From NCBI GenBank assembly GCA_036278635.1, contig DASUKQ010000004.1:1-8855 (forward strand): a stretch of 8,855 nucleotides of DNA, read 5' to 3'. This stretch comes from 66-474 sp036278635. GTDB lineage: Bacteria > Pseudomonadota > Gammaproteobacteria > Xanthomonadales > Rhodanobacteraceae. The translations under genes and the position numbers were made by a program. Below, in pieces: positions 1 through 5,550 of the stretch (within the stretch, counting starts at the first letter, position 1; the number at the start of each line of letters is the position of its first letter). A model generated the notes under the pieces. It saw only the letters and a list, made by a program, of their open reading frames with translations, was not told the origin of the DNA and searched no databases.

Positions 1-150
1 AATCTTGAGTTGCTCGACCGCCGTGGAACTGATCTTGCGGAAGTCCGCCGCGTCGATGAACGCGGCCAGCTTCTGCACCTCGGTCAGGGCAGCCGATGAC
101 GCCGCGGGCTTGTGCCCGGCGGTCCGGAGAAGGGGTTGGTACTGGGTCAT
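1..150 (-). CDS. MmgE/PrpD family protein, N-terminal fragment (runs off window)
   Basis: Fifty codons are open from an ATG at 150 to the window edge, so only the N-terminus is visible. It reads MTQYQPLLRT, then a Pro/Ala-rich stretch, then LAAFIDAADFRKISSTAVEQ followed by LKI. The pattern of a helix ending in F-I, then 'D(F/Y)..IS..AVEQLKI', resembles the start of MmgE/PrpD-family proteins, whose next residues are usually a 'RVLDxLGCAxG' segment that here would lie outside the window. The family includes 2-methylcitrate dehydratase (propionate catabolism), cis-aconitate decarboxylase and many members of unknown substrate, so no specific reaction can be assigned. The Shine-Dalgarno is weak (CACGAG, about 9 bases before the ATG). 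The gene follows sdhB on the same strand after 253 bp, and a TCA-cycle-linked role is only suggested by that. The family call rests on about 30 residues. Confidence 0.55.
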   Translation of the reverse strand, partial: MTQYQPLLRTAGHKPAASSAALTEVQKLAAFIDAADFRKISSTAVEQLKI

Positions 151-403
151 GTCAATTGCTCGTGGCGTGCCGCGGCGCATGCAGTGCAACGTTCCGGACC
201 GCGAGGGAAAACCGAGACATCGCAGACGCGGACCCGGACGGTTGGCCCGGACGCTGCAGTAGTCTTGATGCGGTGCTCGAGCTGACAGGTGACATGATGA
301 TGCGGTGCACAATGGAGTGCACTGACCCAAATCAGGAATGCAACGATCCGGGCGCCGACGGCTTTGCGATTCGCGCAAGCGAACGCCAGCGGGGGCCCGC
401 CGG
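151..403. other. Intergenic region between sdhB and the MmgE/PrpD-like gene
   Basis: No convincing gene is seen here; in particular no sdhE, which often follows sdhB. Near the sdhB end an imperfect hairpin (366-386, arms GCG-ATTCGC and GCGAACGC around GCAA, one bulge) could act in 3' end formation, but no T-run follows it on the sdhB strand, so I do not call a terminator. Further down are an 11-bp direct repeat and a double GTGCAC element, listed separately. No clear -35/-10 pair was found for the downstream gene. Confidence 0.6.
266..322. repeat. Direct repeat TGATGCGGTGC x2 and paired GTGCAC palindromes
   Basis: TGATGCGGTGC occurs at 266-276 and again at 298-308, a spacing of 32 bp or about three helical turns. 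Overlapping the second copy, the self-complementary hexamer GTGCAC occurs at 305-310 and 317-322, separated by 6 bp, forming an inverted repeat; the outer copy lies in the 8-bp palindrome AGTGCACT. The cluster is 116 to 172 bp upstream of the MmgE/PrpD-like start, where a regulator could bind. It resembles but does not match an NtrC site, which has seven rather than six bases between TGCAC and GTGCA. Function is unknown. Confidence 0.35.
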
Positions 404-1183
404 CTACAGGGTGCGCTGCAGGACCAGGTCCTTGATCGCCCCGATCGCCCAGGCCGGATTCAGGCCCTTCGGGCAGGCGTTGGTGCAGTTCATGATCGTG
501 TGGCAGCGGTACAGCTTGAACGGGTCGTTGAGGTCGTCCAGACGCTCACCCGTCGCTTCGTCGCGCGAATCCGCGATCCAGCGGTACGCCTGCAGCAGCA
601 CCGAGGGTCCAAGGAACCGATCCGGATTCCACCACCAGCTCGGGCAAGCGCCCGTACAACAGGCGCACAGGATGCATTCGTACAGGCCATCGAGTTTGGC
701 GCGGTCCCCGGGCGACTGCAGCCGTTCGCGCGAGCCCGGGCTGCTTTGTGTCTGCAGCCACGGCTTGATCGATGCGTACTGTGCGTAATAATGGGTGAGG
801 TCGGGCACCAGGTCCCTGACGACCGGCATGTGCGGCAGCGGATAGATCGCGACATCGCCCGGCGCCAGCCGGTCGAGCCCGGTGATGCAGGCAAGCTGGT
901 TTTCGCCGTTGATGTTCATCGAACACGAACCGCACACCCCTTCACGGCACGAGCGGCGAAGGGTCAGCGTGGGATCGATTTCGTTCTTGATCTTCAGCAA
1001 CACGTCGAGAACCATCGGCGTGCCGGAAACATCGACCTCGAAGGTATCCATGCGCGGGTTGCCGCCGACATCCGGGTCCCAGCGGTACACGCGGAAACGG
1101 CGCACGTTGCGCGCACCCGGTTGCGCCTGGTGATGGCGCCCCTCGCGCACCTTCGACATCCTGGGCAAAGCGAACTCAGCCAT
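404..1183 (-). CDS. sdhB: Succinate dehydrogenase iron-sulfur subunit SdhB
   Basis: This is the electron-transfer subunit of complex II (succinate:quinone oxidoreductase), passing electrons from SdhA's FAD to membrane quinone on the cytoplasmic side. The 259-residue protein has the full ligand set. Cys79, Cys84, Cys87 and Cys99 bind [2Fe-2S] (motif CREGVCGSC; E. coli has Asp at the third position). Cys170, Cys173, Cys176 and Cys237 bind [4Fe-4S], and Cys180, Cys227 and Cys233 bind [3Fe-4S] (CILCACCTGACP and CHTIMNCTNACP). The quinone-site Trp (third W of WWW, 185) and His228 are present, and the C-terminus GLNPAWAIG is typical. I chose the ATG at 1183 because GAGGA lies 7 bases upstream and homologues start MAEF; an in-frame GTG at 1216 would add 11 residues of poor likeness. 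Length is slightly above E. coli's 238. Unusually, sdhC, sdhD and sdhA are not upstream; the preceding gene is an MTH1187-family protein. A fumarate reductase subunit is less likely given the SdhB-like C-terminal half. Confidence 0.95.
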   Translation of the reverse strand: MAEFALPRMSKVREGRHHQAQPGARNVRRFRVYRWDPDVGGNPRMDTFEVDVSGTPMVLDVLLKIKNEIDPTLTLRRSCREGVCGSCSMNINGENQLACITGLDRLAPGDVAIYPLPHMPVVRDLVPDLTHYYAQYASIKPWLQTQSSPGSRERLQSPGDRAKLDGLYECILCACCTGACPSWWWNPDRFLGPSVLLQAYRWIADSRDEATGERLDDLNDPFKLYRCHTIMNCTNACPKGLNPAWAIGAIKDLVLQRTL

Positions 1184-1302
1184 GTCTGCGTCCTCGCCGG
1201 CAAGTGCAGTGACCACGTCGCGCGACGGACGGCCAAACAGCGCAAGCTGCGCGCCGGTTGCCCGGGATCCGCGGCCTTCCGGAAACCCGCGGCGGCCGGC
1301 CG
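1184..1302. repeat. Short intergenic region with a CCGCGG inverted repeat
   Basis: This 119-bp gap lies between the thiamine-binding-family gene and sdhB. CCGCGG at 1269-1274 and 1287-1292 flank a 12-bp centre containing the palindrome TTCCGGAA, giving a GC-rich hairpin just after the upstream stop codon. No T-run follows it on the minus strand, so it is a weak candidate for 3' end protection or attenuation rather than a classic terminator. The sdhB ribosome-binding site (GAGGA) is at the low-coordinate end. No promoter for sdhB was recognised, and no FNR-type site was noticed here. Confidence 0.35.
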
Positions 1303-1620
1303 TTACTTGCCGCGCGAACCGCGCGCGGCCAACGCCTGTTCCAGCCGCGCCACCTTTCCGTCGATCTCGTTTGCGTGGCCGGGACGGATGTCGGCCTTCA
1401 GCACCAGATCCACCCGCGTCCCGTACGCCAGCGCAGCCTCGCTTGCGCGATGAATGACGTCGAACACTTCATCCCACTCGCCCTCGATGGTCGTGAACAT
1501 CGCATCGGTACGATTCGGCAGACCCGATGCGCGGACCACCTCCACGGCTGCCGCGACTGGATCGTGCCCTGATTCACCGGCCGAGCCGCCGCTCGGCCAC
1601 AGGGAAAACGCAACGAGCAT
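1303..1620 (-). CDS. MTH1187/YqgV-family thiamine-binding protein (formerly DUF77)
   Basis: This 105-residue cytoplasmic protein belongs by eye to the small ferredoxin-fold family typified by MTH1187 and B. subtilis YqgV, related to YkoF and annotated as thiamine-binding. It starts with the beta strand MLVAFSLWPSGG. The family signature 'T.IEGEWDEV..VI..A' is at residues 43-56, and the C-terminal part carries RVDLVLKADIRPG then IDGKVARLEQAL. The length is normal for the family. The ATG at 1620 is supported by GGAGGGAG about 7 bases upstream; a longer frame from 1659 would add 13 Gly/Ser-rich residues outside the family pattern. Members bind thiamine or related ligands in vitro, but the physiological role is poorly defined. 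It stands alone between fabB (300 bp upstream) and sdhB (119 bp downstream). Co-transcription with sdhB is possible, since succinyl-CoA supply to complex II depends on thiamine diphosphate, but that link is speculative. Confidence 0.85.
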   Translation of the reverse strand: MLVAFSLWPSGGSAGESGHDPVAAAVEVVRASGLPNRTDAMFTTIEGEWDEVFDVIHRASEAALAYGTRVDLVLKADIRPGHANEIDGKVARLEQALAARGSRGK

Positions 1621-1920
1621 GCTTGTACTCCCTCCAGTGTCCGGTCCTTCACCAGACATTCTACGCCCGGGTTCGGCCCCGCTGCAGGAACGCGGATCTC
1701 GTGGATCCCGGGGCGCGCAATTTGCCCAACCGGATCGTCGAAGGCACCGACTTCGGGCCGCATGAAGCCGCGCTTGCCACGAATCCGGCGTGCGTCATGT
1801 CCGGGATCAGGGGCCAGCATTCCGCGCCTGCGTCGATCGTCGAATCATTCGGCGATGATTCAATGGCGCGCCGGCGATCGATCCTGGTGCGGCGTGCGGG
1901 GAGCCAGGCGCTGCAGCCGC
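1621..1920. other. Intergenic region between fabB and the thiamine-binding-family gene
   Basis: The 300 bp hold no gene I can support. A minus-strand frame beginning MRPEVGAFDDPVGQ crosses the region and runs into the next gene, but it resembles no known protein and its third codon positions are less G/C-rich than I would expect of a real gene here. A -10-like TAGAAT (minus strand, 1663-1658, 5 of 6 to consensus) would start a leader of about 30 bases before the ATG at 1620, but no good -35 is present. An inverted repeat at 1842-1861 is listed separately. Confidence 0.4.
1842..1861. repeat. Inverted repeat GAATCAT-N6-ATGATTC
   Basis: Seven-base arms (1842-1848 and 1855-1861) flank TCGGCG. 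It sits 60 bp after the fabB stop codon and is AT-rich compared with its surroundings. No T-run follows on either strand, so it is not an obvious intrinsic terminator. It could be an operator or an RNA hairpin at the 3' end of the fabAB transcript. Confidence 0.3.
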
Positions 1921-3129
1921 CTAGGCCCTGGCAAACACCAGGGTCGCATTGGTACCACCGAAGCCGAAACTGTTCGACATCACCGTGGCCAGGCGCGCCA
2001 GCCGGCTTTCACGCACGATCGGGAAGCCTTCGGCGCGGGGATCGATGCGGTCGATATTGGTTGATCCGGCTACGAATCCTTCCTCGAGCATCAGCAGGCA
2101 GTAGATCGCCTCGTGCACGCTGGCGGCGCCAAGCGAATGGCCGGTCAACGATTTCGTCGAGGACAGGGGCGGCACTGCAGCACCGAACACCTCGTGCACG
2201 GCGTTCAGTTCGGCGATGTCACCCAGCGGCGTCGCGGTGCCGTGGGTGTTGATGTAATCGATCGGCTCCTGCACCGGACCGAGCGCCATGCGCATGCTGC
2301 GCACGGCACCGTCGCCACCCGGGGCCACCATGTCGGCGCCGTCGGAGGTGACGCCGTAACCGACGAGTTCGGCACGAATGTGGGCGCCCCGCCGCTTCGC
2401 GTGTTCGTACTCTTCCAGCACCAGCATGCCGCCGCCGCCCGCGATCACGAACCCATCGCGATCCTGGTCGTACGGCCGCGACGCCATGGCCGGTGCATCG
2501 TTGTGCACCGTCGCCAGCGCACCCATGGCGTCGAACTGCGCGGCCATGCCCCAGTGGGCCTCCTCACCGCCGCCGGCGAACATCACGTCTTGCGCGCCGT
2601 GACGGATCACGTCTGCGGCCGCGCCGATGCAATGTGCCGAGGTGGCGCAGGCGGCGGAGATCGAGTAGCTGAGACCGAGGATGCCGAACGCAGTGGCCAG
2701 CGCCGCGGACACGGTCGAACACATGGTGCGCGGCACCATGAATGGGCTTACCTTGCGCAGCCCCTTGTCGCGCAGCACGTCCGCGGTCTCGATTTGCCAG
2801 CGCGCCGACCCGCCGCCGGAGCCCGCGATCACACCGACGCGCGGATGCCGGATGTGCTCCAGCGCGAGCCCGGCGTCGGCGATCGCCGAGCGCATCGCGA
2901 CATAGGCATAGGCCGCGGCGTCCCCCATGAAACGCCTGAGCTTGCGGTCGACCTCGGTGTCAAGGTCGATCACGGGAACGCCGGCTACCTGGCTGCGCAA
3001 CGCGTGCGTGGCGAATTCCGACATCGCGCGGATACCGCTGCGGCCTTCGCGCAACGCATTCGCCACGGTCCCGGGCAGATTGCCGAGGCACGACACGATG
3101 CCCATGCCACTCACGACCACACGCCGCAC
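1921..3129 (-). CDS. fabB: 3-oxoacyl-[ACP] synthase I, FabB
   Basis: FabB condenses acyl-ACP with malonyl-ACP; its distinctive role is elongating cis-3-decenoyl-ACP made by FabA, committing carbon to unsaturated fatty acids in the cytoplasm. The 402-residue protein has the ketoacyl synthase fold: nucleophile Cys161 in ISAACATSAHCIG, His296 in NTHGTATPLGD, Lys326 and His331 in STKSLTGHSLGAASVHE, and the C-terminal Gly-rich loop MSNSFGFGGTNATLV. Residue spacing matches E. coli FabB (Cys163/His298/His333) with an offset of two, and the tail follows FabB rather than FabF. The start is GTG at 3129, giving MRRVVVSGMGIVSCLGN, aligned with the E. coli start. A ribosome-binding site GAGGGG lies 7 bases upstream inside the end of fabA, and only one base separates the fabA stop from this start, so translation is probably coupled. 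Its partner gene fabA supports FabB strongly. Confidence 0.96.
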   Translation of the reverse strand: MRRVVVSGMGIVSCLGNLPGTVANALREGRSGIRAMSEFATHALRSQVAGVPVIDLDTEVDRKLRRFMGDAAAYAYVAMRSAIADAGLALEHIRHPRVGVIAGSGGGSARWQIETADVLRDKGLRKVSPFMVPRTMCSTVSAALATAFGILGLSYSISAACATSAHCIGAAADVIRHGAQDVMFAGGGEEAHWGMAAQFDAMGALATVHNDAPAMASRPYDQDRDGFVIAGGGGMLVLEEYEHAKRRGAHIRAELVGYGVTSDGADMVAPGGDGAVRSMRMALGPVQEPIDYINTHGTATPLGDIAELNAVHEVFGAAVPPLSSTKSLTGHSLGAASVHEAIYCLLMLEEGFVAGSTNIDRIDPRAEGFPIVRESRLARLATVMSNSFGFGGTNATLVFARA

Positions 3130-3130
3130 G

Positions 3131-3709
3131 TCAGAACCCCTCGGTGGACTGGAACAGGCCGACCCGCAACTCGCCGGCCTCGTAGATCAGGCGGTCGTCG
3201 ACGAAAGTGCGGCCGTCGGCGATCACCATCCGCAACCTGCCGCGCAAGACGCGGCGGATGTCGATCTCGTAGCGCACCAGCTTTGCGCCGGGAAGCACTT
3301 GCCCGGTGAATTTCACCGCACCCACTCCGAGCGCGCGCCCGCGCCCGGGCTCGCCGAGCCAGGGCAGGAAAAAACCGCTGAGTTGCCACATCGCATCGAG
3401 ACCGAGACAGCCGGGCATCACCGGATCGCCCTCGAAGTGGCAGGCGAAAAACCAGAGGTCAGGATGGATGTCGAGCTCGGCGTGGATCTCGCCCTTGCCG
3501 TAGCCGCCACCTGCATCGGCGATGCGGGTTATCCGATCGAACATCAACATCGGTGGCATCGGCAGACGCGCATTGCCTTCGCCGAACAACTCGCCACGCC
3601 CGCAAGCCAGCAGTTGTGAACGATCGAGCGATTCAATCCTGGCGGCGGCAGGTCCTGTTGGCGGCGCCACCGCGGGGCGGTGCTCCCGCTCCAATATCGT
3701 CGCTTGCAT
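3131..3709 (-). CDS. fabA: 3-hydroxydecanoyl-[ACP] dehydratase/isomerase FabA
   Basis: FabA dehydrates 3-hydroxydecanoyl-ACP and isomerises trans-2- to cis-3-decenoyl-ACP, introducing the double bond of unsaturated fatty acids without oxygen. The 192-residue hot-dog-fold protein has the catalytic pair His91 (in CHFEGDPVMPGC) and Asp105 (in LGLDAMWQLSGF), matching E. coli His70/Asp84 with an offset of 21. SGR-type N-terminal (LLACGRGELFG) and C-terminal (LIYEAGELRVGLFQSTEGF) blocks are also conserved. The ATG at 3709 has GAGGA 8 bases upstream, giving an N-terminal extension of about 20 residues (Ala/Pro-rich, MQATILEREHRPAVAPP) over E. coli FabA; I see no better internal start. A further in-frame extension upstream would cross the promoter region and is unlikely. 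It is the first gene of fabAB, and two FNR/Anr-like operators lie 151 to 206 bp upstream, suggesting low-oxygen control. Confidence 0.96.
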   Translation of the reverse strand: MQATILEREHRPAVAPPTGPAAARIESLDRSQLLACGRGELFGEGNARLPMPPMLMFDRITRIADAGGGYGKGEIHAELDIHPDLWFFACHFEGDPVMPGCLGLDAMWQLSGFFLPWLGEPGRGRALGVGAVKFTGQVLPGAKLVRYEIDIRRVLRGRLRMVIADGRTFVDDRLIYEAGELRVGLFQSTEGF

Positions 3710-3820
3710 ATGAGTTGTCCTCGTCGCAGGTATTCCGGGTATCGAACGGGCTACCGCGCCGGCCCCGACGTCAGACGCGAGTTCGACCGGTCGTTTTCGG
3801 CAATGAATGAAGCACACGAT

Positions 3821-3836
3821 ATGCTGCAGGCAGCAT
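3821..3836. repeat. 16-bp palindrome ATGCTGC-AG-GCAGCAT
   Basis: Perfect seven-base arms separated by two bases, about 112 bp before the fabA start codon and overlapping both candidate -10 hexamers. The position would suit a repressor operator for fabAB; as RNA it could form only a strained hairpin, since the loop is two bases. The matching regulator is not identified. Confidence 0.4.
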
Positions 3837-3859
3837 TGCGTGCGATGGGTAGCCGCGCG

Positions 3860-3873
3860 TTGATTTCCGTCAA
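3860..3873 (-). promoter_or_regulatory. FNR/Anr-like operator, fabA-proximal
   Basis: On the fabA strand the site reads TTGACGGAAATCAA, that is TTGAC-N4-ATCAA, differing from the FNR/Anr consensus TTGAT-N4-ATCAA at one position. Its centre is 42 bp, or four helical turns, from a second near-identical site, so two dimers would sit on the same DNA face. Its centre is 157.5 bp from the fabA ATG. Confidence 0.6.
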
Positions 3874-3901
3874 GCGGACTTGCCGGCGGGCGCATGACCC
3901 G

Positions 3902-3915
3902 TTGATTTTCGTCAA
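3902..3915 (-). promoter_or_regulatory. FNR/Anr-like operator, fabA-distal
   Basis: On the fabA strand the site reads TTGACGAAAATCAA. It shares 13 of 14 bases with the proximal site plus the flanking CG on one side (CGTTGATTT.CGTCAA on the plus strand). It begins 25 bases after the hemN stop codon and lies upstream only of fabA, since no gene starts on the plus strand here. Confidence 0.6.
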
Positions 3916-3940
3916 CCCGGGGCGACTCGGCCCGCGGTAA

Positions 3941-5341
3941 TCAGATCGCGCGCGAGTAACGGGTTGCGAAAGCGTCCCGTTGCAGGTAAGCATCGAAGCA
4001 CATGGCGACATTGCGCAGCAGCAGCCGGCCCCGGGCGGTCGCGCGAATATGGCCGGCCACCATTTCCACCAGGCCATCGTCCGCAAGATTGTCGAGGTGC
4101 TGCAATTCTTCCGCAAAATAGGTATCGAAATGCAAGCCATGGCGCGCGCCGAACCGGGCGGTATCGAGATCGCCGTGGCACATCAACTCGCCGATCACCT
4201 CGCGCCGGATCCGGTCATCCTTGTCCAGCCAGCGCCCGCGCGCGACCGGCAGCCGGCCAGCGTCGAGTGCCGCGTAGTACTCCGTCAGGTCGCGTGCAGT
4301 CTGGTTGTAGCTGTCGCCGATGCGCCCGATCGCACTGACGCCGAGACCGACGATGTCGCAGTCGCCGTGCGTGGAATAACCCTGGAAGTTGCGCTGCAGG
4401 GTACCGGCGCGCTGCGCCCGTACCAGCTCATCGCCTTCCTTCGCGAAATGGTCCATCCCGATGTAGAGGTAGCCCGCTTCGGAAAGCGATTCGAGCGCGC
4501 TGCCGAACAGCGCGAGCCGCGTGTTCGCATCGGGCAGGTCGGCTGCCGCGATCTGGCGTTGCGCCTTGAACAGGTGCGGCAGGTGCGCATAGCCATAGAC
4601 AGCCACGCGGTCCGGCGCCAGCGCGATGACTTCCTGGAGGGTACGCCTGAAGCCAGCGACCGTCTGGTGCGGCAGCCCGTAGATCAGGTCCACGCTGGCC
4701 GATGCGAATCCAGAGGCGCGTGCCGCATCCAGCACTTCGCGTGTCGCCGCCACGCTCTGGATTCGATTGACGGCCTGTTGCACCGCCGGGTCGAAATCCT
4801 GGATGCCGGCCGAAATGCGATTGAAGCCCAGTTTCCCCAATCCGCGGACGTAGTCGCCATCGGCAAAGCGCGGATCGATTTCGATACCGTATTCGCGGTC
4901 ACGCGCCGGACCGAAATGGAAGTGCGCCTGCAGCCACTCCATCAGATCGGTCATGCGCGGCAGGTCGAGGAAATTGGGCGTACCGCCACCCAGGTGCAAC
5001 TGATGGACCGGGCGATCGCCGTCGAACAGGGGCGCCAGCAGCTCGATTTCGCGGTAAAGGTATTCCAGATAGCGATCGGCCTTGCCGATATCGCGCGTGA
5101 TGATCCGGTTGCAGCCGCAGTAGAAGCATGGGCTCATGCAAAAGGGTACGTGCACGTACAGCGACAACGGCCGCGGGATGGGCTCCCCGTTGGACCGCCG
5201 AATCGCCTCGCGCAGGTCCGCCTCGCGGTAATCGTCGCGGAATTGCGGCGCCGTCGGATAGCTCGTGTAGCGTGGGCCCGCCACGTCGTAACGGGCGACC
5301 AACGCGGGATCGAACACGGGAGCCTGGATGACATGGGCCAT
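3941..5341 (-). CDS. hemN: Oxygen-independent coproporphyrinogen III dehydrogenase HemN
   Basis: HemN is a cytoplasmic radical-SAM enzyme that oxidatively decarboxylates coproporphyrinogen III to protoporphyrinogen IX without O2, replacing HemF in anaerobic haem synthesis. The 466 residues match E. coli HemN (457) in length. Visible marks are GPRYTSYPTAPQF (22-34), the cluster motif with Cys68, Cys72 and Cys75 followed by Cys77 (VPFCMSPCFYCGCN), the SAM-contact GGGTPNFL (118-125), EIDPR, GFNRISAGIQDFD, and the C-terminal HemN domain. The CFYCGCN form and the YTSYPT N-terminus favour true HemN over the HemW paralogue. I chose the ATG at 5341 because MAHVIQAPVFDPALVARYD aligns with family starts; a frame running 41 residues further upstream crosses the promoter and lacks likeness. 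No Shine-Dalgarno precedes this ATG, while an FNR/Anr-like promoter ends on it, so a leaderless mRNA is plausible. It lies between the HMA-like gene and fabAB. Confidence 0.95.
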   Translation of the reverse strand: MAHVIQAPVFDPALVARYDVAGPRYTSYPTAPQFRDDYREADLREAIRRSNGEPIPRPLSLYVHVPFCMSPCFYCGCNRIITRDIGKADRYLEYLYREIELLAPLFDGDRPVHQLHLGGGTPNFLDLPRMTDLMEWLQAHFHFGPARDREYGIEIDPRFADGDYVRGLGKLGFNRISAGIQDFDPAVQQAVNRIQSVAATREVLDAARASGFASASVDLIYGLPHQTVAGFRRTLQEVIALAPDRVAVYGYAHLPHLFKAQRQIAAADLPDANTRLALFGSALESLSEAGYLYIGMDHFAKEGDELVRAQRAGTLQRNFQGYSTHGDCDIVGLGVSAIGRIGDSYNQTARDLTEYYAALDAGRLPVARGRWLDKDDRIRREVIGELMCHGDLDTARFGARHGLHFDTYFAEELQHLDNLADDGLVEMVAGHIRATARGRLLLRNVAMCFDAYLQRDAFATRYSRAI

Positions 5342-5348
5342 GGCGTGC

Positions 5349-5389
5349 AATCTATCCAACTGCCGCGGCACGACCTTGACCAACGTCAA
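5349..5389 (-). promoter_or_regulatory. hemN promoter: FNR/Anr-like operator plus -10
   Basis: On the hemN strand, TTGACGTTGGTCAA (5389-5376) is a TTGAC-N4-GTCAA palindrome, close to the FNR/Anr/Dnr consensus. The -10-like TAGATT (5354-5349, 4 of 6) begins 28.5 bp from the operator centre. For class II activation near -41.5 this puts +1 at about 5341-5342, on or one base before the A of the ATG. Between operator and -10 lies the perfect 10-bp palindrome TGCCGCGGCA (5370-5361). FNR-family control of hemN is established in Pseudomonas aeruginosa (Anr and Dnr), which supports the reading. Confidence 0.7.
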
Positions 5390-5550
5390 TGGATCCACGG
5401 ATGGACGACCCCGCGCGAACCGTTGCATCGTCCATGTCGGCGATCTGCCGGCGCCCGCCGGCATTGCGCGTCATCCGCACCCGCACCCTTGCCTTCACCG
5501 GGCCCGGCGTGTTGCGGAACTTGCGCAGCGCAAACAGCAAGCTGGTGGCG
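5390..5550. other. Intergenic region between the HMA-like gene and hemN
   Basis: No gene is supported. A 72-residue minus-strand frame starting at 5570 (MAHAEGDATSLLF) overlaps the end of the HMA-like gene and the hemN promoter and resembles nothing known. The stretch contains two GC-rich palindromes, CCGGGCCCGG (5498-5507) and TTGCGC-A-GCGCAA (5521-5533), either of which could form a hairpin after the upstream gene, but neither is followed by a T-run on the minus strand. Confidence 0.4.

Larger units (their letters stand above)
3710..3940 (-). promoter_or_regulatory. hemN-fabA intergenic region, probable fabAB promoter
   Basis: These 231 bp carry two FNR/Anr-like operators (listed separately), a 16-bp palindrome (3821-3836) and the 10-bp palindrome CGACCGGTCG (3784-3793). 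The core promoter is uncertain. A class II position relative to the nearer operator would need a -10 near 3837-3832, where AATGCT matches only 3 of 6. A slightly better hexamer, TATCGT (3821-3816), would put that operator's centre near -57.5. Either way the fabA leader would be about 100 to 115 bases. No intrinsic terminator after hemN is visible, so read-through from hemN into fabAB is possible. I did not recognise FadR, FabR or DesT operators. Confidence 0.5.

Noticed and set aside
304..322. NtrC binding site
   Set aside because: TGCAC and GTGCA are separated by six bases, whereas the NtrC consensus has seven, and the G/C flanks do not match.
366..386. Intrinsic terminator after sdhB
   Set aside because: The hairpin has a bulge and only three A and no T-run follow it on the sdhB strand.
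1184..1216. Upstream GTG start for sdhB
   Set aside because: The 11 extra residues match no SdhB N-terminus, and the ATG at 1183 has a well-placed GAGGA.
338..1453. 371-residue plus-strand open frame
   Set aside because: Antisense to sdhB and part of the thiamine-binding-family gene, no family likeness.
1398..1820. Minus-strand frame with MRPEVGAFDDPVGQIARPG
   Set aside because: No family recognised, third-position G/C content only about two thirds by eye, and it overlaps the thiamine-binding-family gene in another frame. A gene remnant cannot be excluded.
2113..3309. 398-residue plus-strand open frame
   Set aside because: Antisense to fabB and fabA, His/Arg/Ala-rich composition typical of shadow frames.
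3803..3940. Small plus-strand frame starting MNEAHDMLQAALRAMG
   Set aside because: It looks helical, but it is made of the palindrome and both FNR/Anr-like sites (the repeated LISVK / LIFVN is the operator translated), so the regulatory reading explains the sequence better.
5342..5464. 41-residue N-terminal extension of HemN
   Set aside because: It runs through the FNR/Anr-like promoter and has no likeness to HemN N-termini.
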